Origin: Phycisphaerales bacterium
GTDB taxonomy: Bacteria; Planctomycetota; Phycisphaerae; SM23-33
Length of the DNA: 14,844 bases
Reading direction: 5' to 3'
NCBI GenBank assembly: GCA_003171235.1
Contig: PMYM01000151.1
Coordinates: forward strand, 2,377-17,220
Position numbers and translations under genes: made by a program. How positions within the stretch are numbered: the stretch's first letter is position 1; the number at the start of each line of letters is the position of its first letter. Shown here in pieces: positions 14,082 through 14,844 of the stretch. The notes beneath the pieces were generated by a model. That model was not told the DNA's origin. It worked only from the letters and a program-made list of their open reading frames with translations, and made no database searches.

Positions 14082-14109
14082 GTTGCGAGTTGCTGGTTGT
14101 GAGTTGCGC
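14082..14109. repeat. Four tandem degenerate 7-bp repeats
   Basis: The units gttgcga, gttgctg, gttgtga and gttgcgc follow one another without a gap, starting nine bases after the stop of the GspB/C-like gene. The block is in the gap between convergent genes, like the 8-bp array at 1336-1426. It has no coding role that I can see. Confidence 0.6.
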
Positions 14110-14159
14110 GGGCGCGCATCCCAAGCAGGACGATCACCAGGGTGAATTGGCAGGACGCC

Positions 14160-14196
14160 CCGGCCGCGCAGACCGGCCGGTCTTACTTCTTCTTTT
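14160..14196 (+). terminator. Possible terminator of the pilM operon
   Basis: CCGGCCG (14160-14166) and CGGCCGG (14174-14180) form a perfect 7-bp stem with a 7-base loop. It is followed on the plus strand by a T-rich run (tcttacttcttctttt, 14181-14196). It sits 86 bases past the end of the plus-strand operon and overlaps the last codons of the convergent FHA gene. The T tract is interrupted, so the call is moderate. Confidence 0.4.
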
Positions 14197-14677
14197 CAGG
14201 CTGGTTCTTCTTGGCTTCGGACGCCATGGCTTCCAGGGCGGCGATGGGGTCGCTTTCTTCGGCGTTGCCGGCTTCGGAAGCGATATCGGCCTCCAGTTCG
14301 ATGATCTCGCCCTGGGCGGCGGGGCGGCCGACGCCGGAAGCGGCTTTTTCGCCCCGGGTCTTGACCGGGGTGATCTTCTCGGGGCGGCCGTCGAGTTGGA
14401 CGGTGAAAACCACCGACCCGATCACCAGGCGGTCGCCGGCCTTAAGCGCGGTCTCGTTGATACGCTTGTTGTTGACGTAGGTGCCGTTGGAACTGGCCAG
14501 GTCTCGCACCTTGAGGTTGTCGCCGCCCTTGAGGATTTCACAGTGCTTGCGGGAAACGGCTGGGAGGGGCATCTTCAGGCCGCACTCTTCGCCGCGGCCA
14601 AGCACGGTGACCTTCTGGGTGATGGGAAAGTCTTTCCGTTGCCCGTCGCGCTTGAACATGACCAGTTTGACGTCCAT
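14183..14677 (-). CDS. Small FHA-domain protein
   Basis: A 164-residue protein. The start is the ATG at 14677, with AAGGA and GGAG upstream on the minus strand; the frame extends nine codons further, but without family character. Residues about 1-95 form a forkhead-associated domain with all hallmark sites: LGRG (Gly27, Arg28), VSRKH (Ser42, Arg43, His45), and ASSNGTYVN (Ser62, Ser63, Asn64, Gly65). FHA domains bind phosphothreonine peptides, usually the products of Hanks-type Ser/Thr kinases, which are numerous in planctomycetes. The remaining 70 residues are a charged, probably disordered tail, acidic in the middle and ending KKNQPEKKK. There is no membrane segment, so it is cytoplasmic. 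It is convergent with the pilM operon; no kinase or phosphatase gene is visible nearby. Confidence 0.92.
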   Translation of the reverse strand: MDVKLVMFKRDGQRKDFPITQKVTVLGRGEECGLKMPLPAVSRKHCEILKGGDNLKVRDLASSNGTYVNNKRINETALKAGDRLVIGSVVFTVQLDGRPEKITPVKTRGEKAASGVGRPAAQGEIIELEADIASEAGNAEESDPIAALEAMASEAKKNQPEKKK

Positions 14678-14749
14678 AGTCTCCAATCCTTCAACCAGGA
14701 CCATTTGCCTGACAGGGCTTAGGGCTTACGGCCGGCCCGCCAGCCGCCC

Positions 14750-14777
14750 ATTTTAGGTTCGACCGGCCCGCCTGCAA
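14750..14777 (-). promoter_or_regulatory. Possible promoter of the FHA gene
   Basis: On the minus strand, TAAAAT (complement of 14750-14755) matches the -10 consensus at 5 of 6 positions. TTGCAG (complement of 14772-14777) lies 16 bases upstream and matches the -35 consensus at 3 of 6. Transcription would start near 14743, with a leader of about 65 bases. The rest of 14678-14844 shows no gene. Confidence 0.35.
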
Positions 14778-14844
14778 GCAAAATTGTCTCGCCCCGGGGC
14801 ACTTTGCCGGAGCGGCGCAAATAAGGGGCTCTAACAGAACCTAC

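Noticed and set aside
12913..14124. 403-codon minus-strand frame opposite the GspB/C-like gene
   Set aside because: Arg/Gly-rich antisense product without motifs; the plus strand has a membrane segment and a conserved-looking C-terminal domain.
14171..14182. 12-bp palindrome GACCGGCCGGTC as an operator
   Set aside because: It is part of the larger stem at 14160-14180 and is common by chance in DNA this rich in GGCC.

Overview
The window is about 14.8 kb of GC-rich bacterial chromosome, most likely from a planctomycete (Planctomycetota, probably Phycisphaerae-like). The support is a secreted esterase that carries both dockerin-type calcium repeats and a C-terminal PEP-CTERM sorting tail, a tandem DUF4159 protein, a DUF4091/GH123-type secreted glycosidase, and a non-enterobacterial mix of housekeeping genes with type IV pilus-like genes. 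There are no rRNA or tRNA genes, no CRISPR array, and no transposase or phage gene. This is an inference from gene content, not from a marker gene.

Left part (1-6261): carbohydrate and envelope genes. The end of a DUF4159 protein (+) converges on a GT4-type glycosyltransferase (-), with an inverted array of 8-bp repeats between them. A divergent gap of 366 bases leads to a secreted SGNH/SASA-type carbohydrate esterase (+). This converges on a secreted DUF4091/GH123-like glycosidase (-), and a strong hairpin between them serves mainly as the glycosidase terminator. The esterase and glycosidase could act together on acetylated amino-sugar polymers, but they are not in one operon.

Middle (6262-9887): a tight three-gene operon (multi-pass membrane protein, Nudix ADP-ribose pyrophosphatase-type hydrolase, rhomboid protease), then a block of nested palindromes, then threonine synthase (thrC).

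Right part (9888-14844): a 365-base leader rich in perfect stem-loops and holding a possible 68-residue ORF. It is followed by a compact operon of PilM (actin-like ATPase of type IV pilus/type II secretion machines), a ParA/Soj-like ATPase with a disordered tail of nearly 300 residues, and a single-pass membrane protein with a GspB/GspC-like C-terminal domain. No PilN or PilO lies between them. A small FHA-domain protein converges on this operon from the far end. The PilM-ParA-GspB-like trio is the best candidate for an undescribed system: a ParA-positioned secretion or pilus platform.

Intergenic regions repeatedly hold short-period tandem repeats and palindromes (8-bp units at 1336-1426, REPIN-like palindromes at 8386-8483, a CCCCCGAC hairpin at 9928-9947, 7-bp units at 14082-14109). 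These look like dispersed genomic repeats. All functional calls rest on reading motifs by eye; no database search was possible.
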